Positions 28,665 through 38,551 of a DNA stretch of 64,000 bases are shown piece after piece. The notes under the pieces were generated by a model. That model worked only from the letters and a program-made list of their open reading frames with translations, had not been told where the DNA came from and searched no databases. Source of the stretch: Neofusicoccum parvum (taxonomy: Eukaryota; Ascomycota; Dothideomycetes; Botryosphaeriales; Botryosphaeriaceae); contig CP087208.1 of the NCBI GenBank assembly GCA_020912385.1, forward strand, positions 1,736,001 to 1,800,000, given 5' to 3'. Position numbers and translations under genes: made by a program. Each line of letters opens with the position of its first letter. The first letter of the stretch is position 1.

Positions 28665-31361
28665 TCAGTGGCGGTATTGGAGATGTTCTAGTACATCCAG
28701 AAGCGGTATAACAAAGTCCAGCACGGCCGTACATCTCCGCATCAACAGTGTAAAAGACCCAACAAGCCGCGGAAGACTGCACGCGCACACGGGAACACCA
28801 TTCATCGACGCCCTTCCTCCACGAGAAACCCAAGAGCTGATAGCGTGCAGATCCAGGTCTTCCCCAGCAGCAGCCAGCTCGCAAACCGCCTGCGGACCGA
28901 AGAAGCTGCTCTGCCCATCCTCCGAGAACTCTGCGGAGAAACCAACGCACACCTCGCAGGAAAGAGTCGATCGAGCATACGCCCAAACGACCAACGCAGC
29001 GCGGAACACGCAGCCCACGCCCACGGGGTCGATGCGCTGGAGCATCGAGGCCGCACAATCGGCCTCCTGCCTGTAGAGCTGGCATATCTGCGCCGCGCAC
29101 CGCAGCGCCACCCTCGCGCTCCTGGACGCCGCCCACGCCGCGACCCGCGACTCCAGGCGGCGCGGCGCAACCGCCGCAGCCGCAGGCCCCGGCCCTCCGC
29201 GCAGCTCGTCGAGCCCGGCAACCAAGCGGCGGATGAGCGGGACATCGGCGTGCATGCGCAGGTACGACAGCAGGTACAGCATGGTGCCGTTGAAGCGCAC
29301 GCGGCGACGATGCGCGGGCGCCGAGTAGTGCGCGTTGAGCAGGCGCGAGCGGTCGCGATGGGTGCGCCAGTACTCCAGCTGGGCCTGGCAGGCCAGGGCC
29401 GCACCATCGCCGCCCTGCTCGTGCTGTGCGCGCGCGTCCTCCCACAGCCGCGCCTGCATGGCGCACAGCGCGACCTCGTAGTCCTCCTCCAGCAGCACGG
29501 GCATGGCGTCGCGCGGCGCGCCCGCGAACGCCGCCGCGCACAGCGCCGAGAAGGTGCGGCGCTGCCGCCCGTTGGGCTCGAGCTGGCGCGCGCCGCGCCA
29601 GGCGGCCGCGTCGGCGGCGTCCCACAGCGCGTCCGAGCACGGCAGCGGCACGGCGATTTCCTGGAAGCGGAAGGTGGGCGGGCGCGCGTCGTAGAAGAGC
29701 GAGAGGTAGGCGTCGAGCCGGAAGGCGGCGAAGACGAGGCGCTTGGCGGACTCGACGGCCAGCCAGCGAGAGTGCTCGTCGGGGTCGGCGGGGAGGAGGT
29801 GCGGGTGCTGGAGGAGGTTGGCGTCGCGGAGGTAGTCGGTGAGGGTGTGGAAGGCGGAGGAGAGGCGGACGCGGAGGGAGACTTGGTCGATGCAGACGCC
29901 GTAGATGATGCTGAGGAGGAGTGCCTGTGCGGCGGCGAGGTCGGCGGCGCAGTGCGAGGGCAAGCTCCCCGCTGGGCCTTCTTCTCGCCGTTGGTTGAGG
30001 TACGCGCTGAGGTGAGAGAGCAGCCATTCGTGCACGCTCCTGGCGGCTGACTTTTGGATGCTTTTCCCGTCGTGCTCGTCGATGTCTGACTGGTGTAGTG
30101 TTCCGATCAGGGCCACCGAGCAAAGCAGCTCGAGCGGTTGCTGTTTCACTGCGTTGAAAAAGCGGCCCCGGTGCAGAAGCGGCCAGAAGTGACTGAACTC
30201 GGTGAAGTAGAGGCTTAGCAGCATATCAGTGCAAAGCAAGGGTGCGAGGGCATGTACCCAGAGGGGAATTGAAAGGATGCTCGGCTGCTCATGGTCGAGG
30301 ATGTGGTGATCAAGCTGCAACGGATTTAACATCTCTTCGACCGACGTCGTCAGTTCGGTCGTAGATAGACTCCGCCAATCGGAGATCGCCCCGGACCTGC
30401 TAGTATTGCTCGCAGGCTGTTGGATCTCGGAGAGAATCAAAGCGGCATCATTTTGCTGTGCAAGAGCGTTGGTGACGGCGGCCGCGGCACCAAAGGAGCT
30501 GTTGTGATAACCGTCCACATCTTGCGCCATGGAATACCGCGTGAATGCGCTATCAGCCATCTGCACTTGTACCAACGGCATGTCCTGAAACCAGTCTTCC
30601 CGGCTATCAGTTCTCAGAGGCCGAGAAGCGGGGCTGGCACAGGCCGAAGTCTCGTGACTGGAGATATCCTCTTCGGTGGAGCGACTGTGGTCGAAAAGGG
30701 AGGATGGATTTAATAGGTCCGGGCCCGGGAGATCGATTAGCATTCCTGGCTGCTTTTCCAGGGGCTTGTTAAACATCATCGATGGCGTTGCCACTACTCC
30801 TCGGCGAGATCGAACAGATGCGTGAAACGGAGAGGAATCTTCGAGCGAGGATAGCGACGATACGCGGGTATACCGGCACTGGGTACCCTTCAATTCACAC
30901 CGTCCGCACGGAATACCGCCTGAGCAGCGCTCTTTGCGCAAGTGGCATCGATTACACGCCATCGGCACGCGGGCCGACCCGCGATTGCCGGCAACATCGC
31001 CTTGGTCGTCTTGCTGATGTTTTGTTCTGTGCCGTCTCAATACATCGCTTCGGAAATTTTACAGAATCAGTATCATCGGAAATTTGCAGGGACGTTCTGT
31101 GCTGTCTGTAGGGGAAGTTGGGAATTTAGAGCCGGTAAGATGTTGTCAAGGAGAATGGATTCAGGAGGCCACAGAAAACTTTTCAAAAGAAGCAGTGCAG
31201 AAAGCAGTTAAAAAGAGAAGGGATGCATACGCTCTCGCGAAGGCCCGGTTGCAGATCTCACAAATATGACGCCTCTCGCCATAATGCGTCAGCGCGTGCC
31301 GGTTGAGGTGCTCGCGGTGGCGGAAGGTCTTGCCGCAGGGGCAAGCATGGCCGCCAGGCAT
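28665..31361 (-). CDS. Transcription factor with two C2H2 fingers plus Zn2Cys6 cluster
   Basis: An 837-residue nuclear regulator in two exons, 31361-31231 and 31047-28665, with a 183-nt intron. The splice falls inside the second C2H2 finger and restores its CX2CX12HX3H spacing. Finger 1 (residues 7-26) has CPCGKTF with only one residue between its cysteines; finger 2 is residues 34-54. A Zn(II)2Cys6 cluster follows at 75-101 (CNRCHLRKERC ... CGRC ... C). The fungal transcription factor middle domain comes next, around LYFTEFSHFWPLLHRGRFF and AKRLVFAAFRLDAYLS. Such three-cluster proteins are a known fungal subclass. Its gene lies beside the monooxygenase and epoxide hydrolase genes and could be their local regulator; that is inference from position. 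The 3' part is very GC-rich compared with the 5' part. Confidence 0.9.
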
Positions 31362-31832
31362 GCTAGCTCGCAGCAAGGAAGAGAGGTGATGTTCTGCAAA
31401 GAAAATAAATGTAAGCTATGCCATACTAAGTTGGAGGATAGAAGCAAAGGTCTGGTGCTTATACTTCGGAATATGTCGCTCTGCTATTTAATATTCGACT
31501 CTGGAATCAGGTTCCAGTTCATGAGTCAAGAGCTGCATCTATGCCTCACCGACCCCACCCCTATGAGAGAACTTCCGCCATATCGAGCTGTGATTGGGCG
31601 ATTTGAAACACTCGTTTCTGAAAAAGCTCCACTCAACTCCGTCAACTCCCGTTACGTGACCTTCCACCTGGCCAGCATTGTCGACTTCGGAATAAGGGCG
31701 GGATTACCCAAAACTGCGTGACCATCGAGATTCTTCTCTCGTCACGCACATCTTGTCCCTCTGGACGGATTTCAAGTTTCCGCTTTGGAGTCCACACAAC
31801 AAGCTCACCGAGCACGCTTACCTTTCACAGAC
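31362..31832. promoter_or_regulatory. 5' region of the C2H2/Zn2Cys6 gene
   Basis: 471 bp between two minus-strand genes: promoter of the regulator and 3' flank of that gene's upstream neighbour. Nothing further recognised. Confidence 0.4.
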
Positions 31833-33566
31833 TTACAACCACCTAGCCCACTCGCCACAAGCCAAAGACCACCGACTAGCCACCCACTGGCTCTTCCCAG
31901 CTTTCATAGCATCATAACCCTCCCCCATCACCACCCGCTCCATCCCCTCCTCAAACCCCCTCCTCCTCACCATCGCGCCTTCCCGATCCCTCGTCCACCA
32001 CTCCCGCCACACCGGCATCTCATCCAGCACGCACCCCAAATCCACAGAAAACGCTTGCAGCCCCTTCGCACCCCACGCCCCCAGCGGCGCCACCACGCGC
32101 CCCCACGCCTCCAGCCCCTCCTCCCACTCCGCCTCGCTCTCGCCCGCGCGATACGCACCCCTTCCCGGCCACGCCCACCGCGGCACGCCGGGCGCGACGC
32201 CAACACGCAGCACCAGCGCGGGGAGGACCAGCGCGCCGTCGCGAGCCGCCGCGTCGACGGCGCGGCGCCAGTCGGCGAGGGCATGCGGGGCGGCGGCGCG
32301 GGCCGGGGCGGGCAGCACGAGCTCGATCTGGCGCAGGTGCGGCAGCGCGGCCTGGGGGGCCAGCACGTCGGCCAGGAAGACGGCGGCGGCCAGGCGCGGG
32401 GCGGGCGCGGGCGGGGCGTCGAGGGGGCCGGCCAGCACGACGACGCGGTTGCGCCGGAAGAAGGTGGCCTGGGCGTCGGCGCGGAGCGCGGTGCTGGTGA
32501 GGAAGAGCGCGCGGGGCGGCGACCAGCAGCGGCAGCGTGGCGAGGTGCTGGCGGCGGCGTGGTGGGTGCGGCAGAGGCAGGGGGCGCGGTCGCCGTCGGC
32601 GAGCCAGCAGCTGTGGAAGCGGTGGCCGTGGGCGTGGGCGGAGGGGGAGGGGTGGTGGTGGGAGCGGCGGAGGCGGACGTAGAAGGCGGGCGTGCCGGTG
32701 CGGGAGGCGGTGGGGTGCCACTCGACTTCGCGGAAGGGGGTGATGAGGTCGGTGTAGGTGAGGATGTGGAGGCGGAGGTCGTGCGGGAGGGAGAGGAAGC
32801 GGAAGGGTTGGGTGGGGATGGCTGCTCCTGTGGCACTGAGGACGGCGTGGTCGGCGAGGCGTTGGAGATCTGGTCGGCCTGTTAGACCAAGGCGGATGCT
32901 GCAGGCTGCGAGCGGAGCGGCTGGGAGGTGGTAGAAGGGCTTGACTATCTGCTTTGCTGTTTCCAGGTCCTCCGTGTCGGCGATAAGGTGTAAGTGCAGC
33001 TGTGACGGTGTGGTGAGACGGGCCAAGATATGTTTGGTGGCTGCCAGCTGCCATTCTTCAATAATGGCCCGGTGCGTGCGCGACGAGATTCGAAGAGGGC
33101 CATTGTGTTTTTCACTGGAGCGGTAAAAGAAATCAAGCATTGAAAGACCGCATGAGAAGCCGTTGAGGTGGATTGTAAGATGCTTGAGAGCCAGGGTCGA
33201 ATGATGGCGCAGGTTGCACAGAGCGGAAAGGCTTTTGTATTGGATGACGAATCTGTTGGCAGAGTAGAATATACCCGCAACCTCGGCGGAGATCTCTGGA
33301 GACGTCAACAGGAGTTTGCGGGTGATGGCAAAGTCGAGCTCAGCAGGGTCATTAAAGCTGGAGCGGGAAGTGGCGGCATCAAGCGGGTCCCGCCAGTGTA
33401 ACTCAATGGCCCGTCCGATGAGAAGGCCAGCGTAAGTGTAAATGCGCCGGCGAACCTCTTGGGGAAGGCTAAGAAGCGACCGCGTGTGCGCGCATTTCTT
33501 TGGGCCAAGAAATTCACAGATGTGCTGCTGGCGAAGAGTTTGTTGGTGCTTGGACCGGATGGACAT
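31833..33566 (-). CDS. Uncharacterised protein with two F-box-like motifs
   Basis: A 577-residue protein with no firm family. I start it at ATG 33566 (MSIRSKHQQT); the frame is open upstream but without an ATG. Residues 32-48 (LSLPQEVRRRIYTYAGL) and about 252-270 (FLSLPHDLRLHILTYTDL) both look like the L-P-x-E/D-x-R-x-x-I core used by F-box and 2EXR-type proteins, each followed by a similar stretch (ELHWRDP and EVEWHPT), so the protein may be an internal duplication. The C-terminal half contains AFLTSTALRADAQATFF-like sequence and is Ala/Arg/Pro-rich. Possible role is as a substrate receptor for a ubiquitin ligase, but no binding partner domain is visible. GC rises sharply in the 3' two thirds. 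Confidence 0.72.
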   Translation of the reverse strand: MSIRSKHQQTLRQQHICEFLGPKKCAHTRSLLSLPQEVRRRIYTYAGLLIGRAIELHWRDPLDAATSRSSFNDPAELDFAITRKLLLTSPEISAEVAGIFYSANRFVIQYKSLSALCNLRHHSTLALKHLTIHLNGFSCGLSMLDFFYRSSEKHNGPLRISSRTHRAIIEEWQLAATKHILARLTTPSQLHLHLIADTEDLETAKQIVKPFYHLPAAPLAACSIRLGLTGRPDLQRLADHAVLSATGAAIPTQPFRFLSLPHDLRLHILTYTDLITPFREVEWHPTASRTGTPAFYVRLRRSHHHPSPSAHAHGHRFHSCWLADGDRAPCLCRTHHAAASTSPRCRCWSPPRALFLTSTALRADAQATFFRRNRVVVLAGPLDAPPAPAPRLAAAVFLADVLAPQAALPHLRQIELVLPAPARAAAPHALADWRRAVDAAARDGALVLPALVLRVGVAPGVPRWAWPGRGAYRAGESEAEWEEGLEAWGRVVAPLGAWGAKGLQAFSVDLGCVLDEMPVWREWWTRDREGAMVRRRGFEEGMERVVMGEGYDAMKAGKSQWVASRWSLACGEWARWL

Positions 33567-34755
33567 GGCAGTAGTTCTATTAAATGGATCCGGGCTCCGG
33601 GCGTAAAGCGGCACACTAAACGGAAAAGTTCGTGGATCACGTGCATCGCTAAGCCTGCACGCACATAGTACTACTTGCTTTGATTTCGTCCAAAGTCTTT
33701 CCCGCCTCAAGCAGATATTCAGAAGGAGTTAGCGTGTAGTGGATCTGTCCAAAAATCACGACGCCCACTTTCCAAGCAGTGCAATAGCATGCGGCCATCA
33801 GCGCGCTCTCGCACTCCCACCTCTTTCTTCGCCTCCTCGACACGCTTTGATAAGTTGATGAACCCCTCACTAGCGGATCCACACCGATCATCGTGGAACC
33901 ACATGGATTCTTGCAAATCATGTCCCCGCACCCCGTGGAGAATCTAATTTCGTCTGTTCGTCGAATTTGCACGTGCCTGAGCTGCATCTCTCGTCTTCTA
34001 TTCGCCAGGTTTACGCCAGCTCCCCACACCAGGCAGAAGCTGGCTCCCAAGAATATTTGCGTTCTGCAGCCGTGACGAGGTGACATCCTCTCGTGTTGGG
34101 AAGAATGCCATAGGTCGACGAAGACAGTCATCGCTTAAAGCCGACATGCAAGCCCAGTGAGGCCGCACAACGTGGCCTGCGGAACGCCTGCCTGGCCCGG
34201 CGGTTCGGGCATCCGACATATTACGTGCATGAAACAATCAGCTACGGGCCCTCCCGCTGGTTGTGGCGAGAGAGGCCGCTTTTTGAGCTTCGCGCGGCAC
34301 ATCTGCTCCGGGTGTTGCATGCATGCCGTTGAATCCGTAATGGAGTTCCGGCGGCAAAGCATCACGGTAGAAGGCATCAGGCGCACGACAGTCAGCTCAT
34401 TCTGCAGTCATGCTGCACGGCATAGCTTTTCTAGAATAAACAGCCTCGTGAACCTTGCGACGATCGTCTGCGGATTTGTGGGGCGTTTTAGAGGTACGAG
34501 TACATCATCCTCTTACGCCGCAGCGCTCACGCCGCCCCGCTCACGCCGCCCGCGCCGCGCCTGTAGATTCGGCGACGCAGCACCTCAACTGCCACAGCCT
34601 TGACCATCCCACCTCTCAACGCCTGCCTATTGTCTGAACTGGAATCCACATGTGCAGGCTATCAGAATCCAGCTCGATTACATGTCCGCCCCGTCCTCTG
34701 TGGTTGCTGCCTTGCGTGGACAAGGCTGATCACTCCCGCGGAAAATTCAGCTACG
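33567..34755. other. Intergenic, divergent promoters
   Basis: 1.19 kb between divergent starts. A minus-strand stretch at 33931-33719 has a helical, charged translation (LSKRVEEAKKEVGVRERADG) that might be a gene fragment, but I found no convincing exons around it. The GCCGCGCTCACGCCGCCCCGCTCACGCCGCC stretch near 34520-34555 contains two copies of CTCACGCCGCC. Confidence 0.35.
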
Positions 34756-36447
34756 ATGCTGGCCCATAATGATTCCTTGACGGACCCGCTGTCGCACTCT
34801 ATCGATTACTGGATCATCGAGCCGCGTGACCGGCACGAGTTTAGGAAATGGATCATGCCATACATGTCAATGGAACTGCCCAAAACCCACTCTCTCCAGC
34901 TCTTTGTGCAGCGCCATCCCTGGTCGGAAGAGTTTATCAAGAATGAAGACCCTAATTCGGCGATTACCTCACTGCACCGATTCGACCGAACTACCGCCGT
35001 GTTCGATATAGATCCAAAGACGTTGACTGCCGATCTTTCCCGTCTGACTCGACTTCTCTCCTTCACACTCGTCCGTTACGCGTTTCGAACCCGCGTCTAC
35101 AAAGGTTCTGACGGATGGCGGAACTGCTTCGATACCATGTCTTTGGACAAGGACCATGACTACACTAGCGCAATGAGCGAGCAAAGAGAGCGCAAGCTCG
35201 TACGGAGCCCGAGATACGGTCCATCGTTTTACAACGAATGCTACCAACACGCCAGGAAACGAGATGCTTGGATCACATTCTGCAAAGCTGTGCAGAACTT
35301 CTGCCGGTCCGTCGGCTTTACGACTCCGGTCAACGATCCGGAGAGGAATATTTGGAAGTTGCGAGAGCGTTGCGAATCTTTTGCTCTGGACCGGAAGATC
35401 TCGAGCCTCGAAGAACGACTTCGCGGCGAGCTCAGCAAGAATTTATCTGTCGCTAGGAAGAGTCTCGGTCTGGCCAAGGGGAACTTGTCTTTTGGGCCCC
35501 TCAACGCGTCCCTGAATTACCAGCAGCTGCAAGAGAACCAGCGCTCCGAGCAACGGTTGCAGCAAGAGATCCAGAACTTGGAACAGCGAACACGGGAAGA
35601 AATCCGGAACTCGGAAGGACGGATAAGGGAGGACATGCAGGGCTCGGAGCAGCGGATACTCAGCGCTATTCAAAGCACCATTCAGAGGCTTGAAGTCTCT
35701 ATCGATGAGAGGTTCAGGAACATTGAACGCATTATCGAACAACACCGAGAGACTACCCAACAGGCAGTCCAAGCCCCAGATCCAACCGAAAATGTCAAAT
35801 TTCTAGTGGAGACGTTCGAGAGAAGGTTTCAAGAGATCATCGACAAAGTAGAACAACAAGGAGCAGCCTCCCAGCAGACGACCCGGTCTCTGGAGGTCAA
35901 GATCGATGGTCTCCAATCCGGACTCGCGGATTTCCATGTCGCTATTCAAGACGTGAAGACAGATATCGGGGTAATCAGATCTAACAGCGAGACTTTACTT
36001 CAATCCTTCAAAAGTATCGAGCTCAAAATGGAAGGCATCAGAATTGAAGTGCAAGGCATAAAACTATCGTCTTACATTCTGAAGAAACGCGGAGTCTTGG
36101 AGAACCTTATCGAGCCGCAGGAATACTGGAAACAGAAGAATGGTGACATCCGAAAGAGCAGGCTCGGTCTTCACTGGGGCGAATTTTGGAATAATGCATG
36201 GGAACGAGCACCAACGTCACCAAACCACCCGCTACACCAGTTTTTCCTGGATCAAAAAAGCGATACATTGAAGGATACTGGGGGTTTCCTTTATAAAACG
36301 CTGAGTGAGCTCATACACGACTTTATCAGTAGCTCCGATGTCCATTTGGAACAAGATGCTAAAAGAATTCTGGACGCACTGACTCCTAAATGTTTGGACT
36401 CGGAAGGCAACATAGATTGGGTTGCGGAAAGGAAGAGGTACACATAG
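34756..36447 (+). CDS. Uncharacterised coiled-coil protein, 563 aa
   Basis: No recognised family. Start at ATG 34756 (MLAHND), since the open frame upstream has no ATG. Residues 1-215 look globular (IDYWIIEPRDRHEFRKWIMP, FDIDPKTLTADLSRLTRLLS, FYNECYQHARKRDAWITFCK). Residues about 215-435 are rich in Glu, Gln and Arg with hydrophobic residues at heptad spacing and short internal repeats around EQRLQQEIQNLEQRTREEI and SEGRIREDM/SEQRILSAI, strongly suggesting a long coiled coil. The C-terminal 125 residues look globular again (YWKQKNGDIRKSRLGLHWGE, HDFISSSDVHLEQDAKRILD). The whole layout could suit a scaffold or oligomerising protein. No intron, no signal peptide, no membrane segment. Confidence 0.78.
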   Translation: MLAHNDSLTDPLSHSIDYWIIEPRDRHEFRKWIMPYMSMELPKTHSLQLFVQRHPWSEEFIKNEDPNSAITSLHRFDRTTAVFDIDPKTLTADLSRLTRLLSFTLVRYAFRTRVYKGSDGWRNCFDTMSLDKDHDYTSAMSEQRERKLVRSPRYGPSFYNECYQHARKRDAWITFCKAVQNFCRSVGFTTPVNDPERNIWKLRERCESFALDRKISSLEERLRGELSKNLSVARKSLGLAKGNLSFGPLNASLNYQQLQENQRSEQRLQQEIQNLEQRTREEIRNSEGRIREDMQGSEQRILSAIQSTIQRLEVSIDERFRNIERIIEQHRETTQQAVQAPDPTENVKFLVETFERRFQEIIDKVEQQGAASQQTTRSLEVKIDGLQSGLADFHVAIQDVKTDIGVIRSNSETLLQSFKSIELKMEGIRIEVQGIKLSSYILKKRGVLENLIEPQEYWKQKNGDIRKSRLGLHWGEFWNNAWERAPTSPNHPLHQFFLDQKSDTLKDTGGFLYKTLSELIHDFISSSDVHLEQDAKRILDALTPKCLDSEGNIDWVAERKRYT

Positions 36448-37008
36448 TGAACAAGGATTTTGAGATAAATAACGAAATTAACTCTCCAAAGAAACATTGG
36501 ACAGTCCTTATCGCAGTAAATGTGTGACTGCACTGAGTTCCGTTGGCATGGCCCGAATACTCATGCGTGTCAAATCGTCTTGGTAATGGCGTCCCTGCGT
36601 GCTACACAGATGATCTACTGCGGGGTACGTGGAAGGTTCATTTTGCGGAAATTCCCTGCTGAAACGGATACGATTAGTGGCGGAGTCTATACACAATCTC
36701 GATTCCGTCTGGTGAGCTCCATGATCGGGTCAATGAACTCATCAGCAGTATAACGGTCCGCCTACCGGACTATTTCCCTTTTAAGTTACTATTAGGGTCG
36801 GGGGACCGGGCCGGTCCGAGAAAGCGTGCTTTTCGTGCGCAAGTCCAACGGGAACCATGTGAATGGAAAAGATTTTCCAGAGAAACTCCTTTGGTGGTGC
36901 GAGAGCGCAATAGGTCTTGTGTAGTGGATCTATGATCTTATTCATCGACTGATTGACACCGCGCGCAAACGTATCCGCGCTGGATATCTGCTGCCTGTTG
37001 CTATCACG
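36448..37008. other. Intergenic, convergent 3' ends
   Basis: 561 bp between the ends of the coiled-coil gene (plus) and QTRT2 (minus). No feature recognised. Confidence 0.45.
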
Positions 37009-38551
37009 TCATCGTTCAACCTCTGCGAACCCTTTCTCTTCAAGATCCTTTGCATCTGTACCGGAGCCAGGCGTTATCGATTCTTCCAAAACCTCTTTCC
37101 GTTCATCCAGCATCTTGTATGCGGACGGGTTCTTCTTTGCCTCTCCAGGGCCGCTTGACGTAAACTGATAGCCTCTCAACCTACGGATGTGTTAGTAAAA
37201 CGTAGCTCGTTGAGGTTCCCCCTGGATGAGAAACTTACCTTGGGCCCTGTCCCGTCTTCTCCGGGAGCTGATCCACGTAGATTTGCTCGAACGCAGCTTT
37301 GTCTTCCTCAAATGTGCCGGCCTCGATGCTCTTGCGCACCCCAGCAAAGAAGAGATCCATGACGTGATGATTGTGGATCTGAATCAGCACCCATCCCAGC
37401 ATTTCCTTGGCGACGAGAAGATGCTGCAGGTACGCACGGTGGTGCTTCTTGCATGCGTAGCACTCGCATCCCGGTGTCAGCGGTGACAAATCAGTCGCAT
37501 GGTGCGGAAGCCAGAAGTCGATGCCCAGCTGTTTGCGCTCAGATCCTGGAGACGGAGGTTGAGATTTGACGGGGAAATCGAAGTCTAGAACAATGCCGGC
37601 GTCTGTTGCTGCACTGATGAAGGGGATGGTAAAGACGTCCATGCCGAGGGATATCTCATGTAGCAGTCTCTGAGGACTTGTGGGGTTGCCGAGGGACAGA
37701 CGCGGGAGCTCTGACAGCTCGTCGGGAATGTCTGCGAGAGAGGATGAATCGTACAGGGCCAGGCCGGAGATGCTCGGCTTCAGCTCGTCTACCAGATCGT
37801 TCAGGTACCACGACTGAAGTTCTTTGCTGATGGGGAGGATGGGGGCGAAAATTTTGTAGACGCTATCTTTCTTCGTCTTGTCCAGGCCACCTTTGCCGGC
37901 TATTATGTCCTTCATCCATAGAGAAGTGCGGTCGCCCATTTTGTCCATGCGTCTGAGGCTCGGCTTGATGTGACCGTGCATAATATCGCCCAGACCGATG
38001 ACAATGTCGGGCTTCAGCTTCTGAGCTGCAGAAGCGTAGTACTCGGAAGACAATGCCTGGAATCCTACCGCAGTGTGTATCGCCACGGTGCTATTGGTGT
38101 TGGATGCAGAAGCCACCACGGGGGTGATGCGACGCGGGCCAAGGATGAGCAAAGAATCATCCTGGAGGGCAGTGAATCGGCGAAGAGGGGACTCGTTGGG
38201 CTGGCACGGGATATTGAAGACGGGCGGCGTCTGCTTGTTCGCTTTCTCTACGACTTCTACGCTCGCGCGAGAGCATGCATGTCAGCAATTGGCGCAGCAG
38301 GAGACGTTGGGAAGCTCACAGTCTTCAAGCGCGATGTATAGAGAGCTGATATCTGTGTGCCTCTTCAGGACATCCTGAGCAAGGTGGGGAACCACGCCTC
38401 TGGATGTAACGGCAAGATAGTGGGGTGTGCTGAGTGTCGCGCGACCTGGTATGGATAGCTTGCCCAGCCGGGGGGCAAGGACAGCGGCGGGCTTAAGCAC
38501 CTCGAAAGTGAGCATCTCCTCAGGCAGCTGGTGCAGCTTCGTATCTGCCAT
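37009..38551 (-). CDS. QTRT2: Queuine tRNA-ribosyltransferase accessory subunit 2
   Basis: A 472-residue non-catalytic subunit of the eukaryotic tRNA-guanine transglycosylase, which with QTRT1 exchanges guanine-34 for queuine in GUN-anticodon tRNAs. Three exons: 38551-38320, 38253-37239 and 37180-37009, with introns of 66 and 58 nt. The first join restores ALEDFVEKANKQTPPVF and the second GQGPRLRGYQFTSSGPG; without these the protein would stop early. Family hallmarks: LSTPHYLAVTSRGVVPHL near residue 40, LLILGPRRITPVVASASNTN, KPDIVIGLGDIMHG, and the zinc site CECYACKKHHRAYLQHLL with a downstream IHNHH. The fungus itself cannot make queuine and would salvage it from food or plant tissue. QTRT1 is not in the window. 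Confidence 0.94.

Noticed and set aside
28845..30050. 401-codon plus-strand frame opposite the C2H2/Zn2Cys6 gene
   Set aside because: Val/Glu/Arg/Gly-rich antisense shadow; no features.
28645..30123. 492-codon second frame within the C2H2/Zn2Cys6 gene, same strand
   Set aside because: Arg/Ala/Pro-rich shadow of the true frame in very GC-rich DNA.
33649..34131. 160-codon minus-strand frame with ATG
   Set aside because: No family features; a different frame in the same place looks equally protein-like, so neither is supported.
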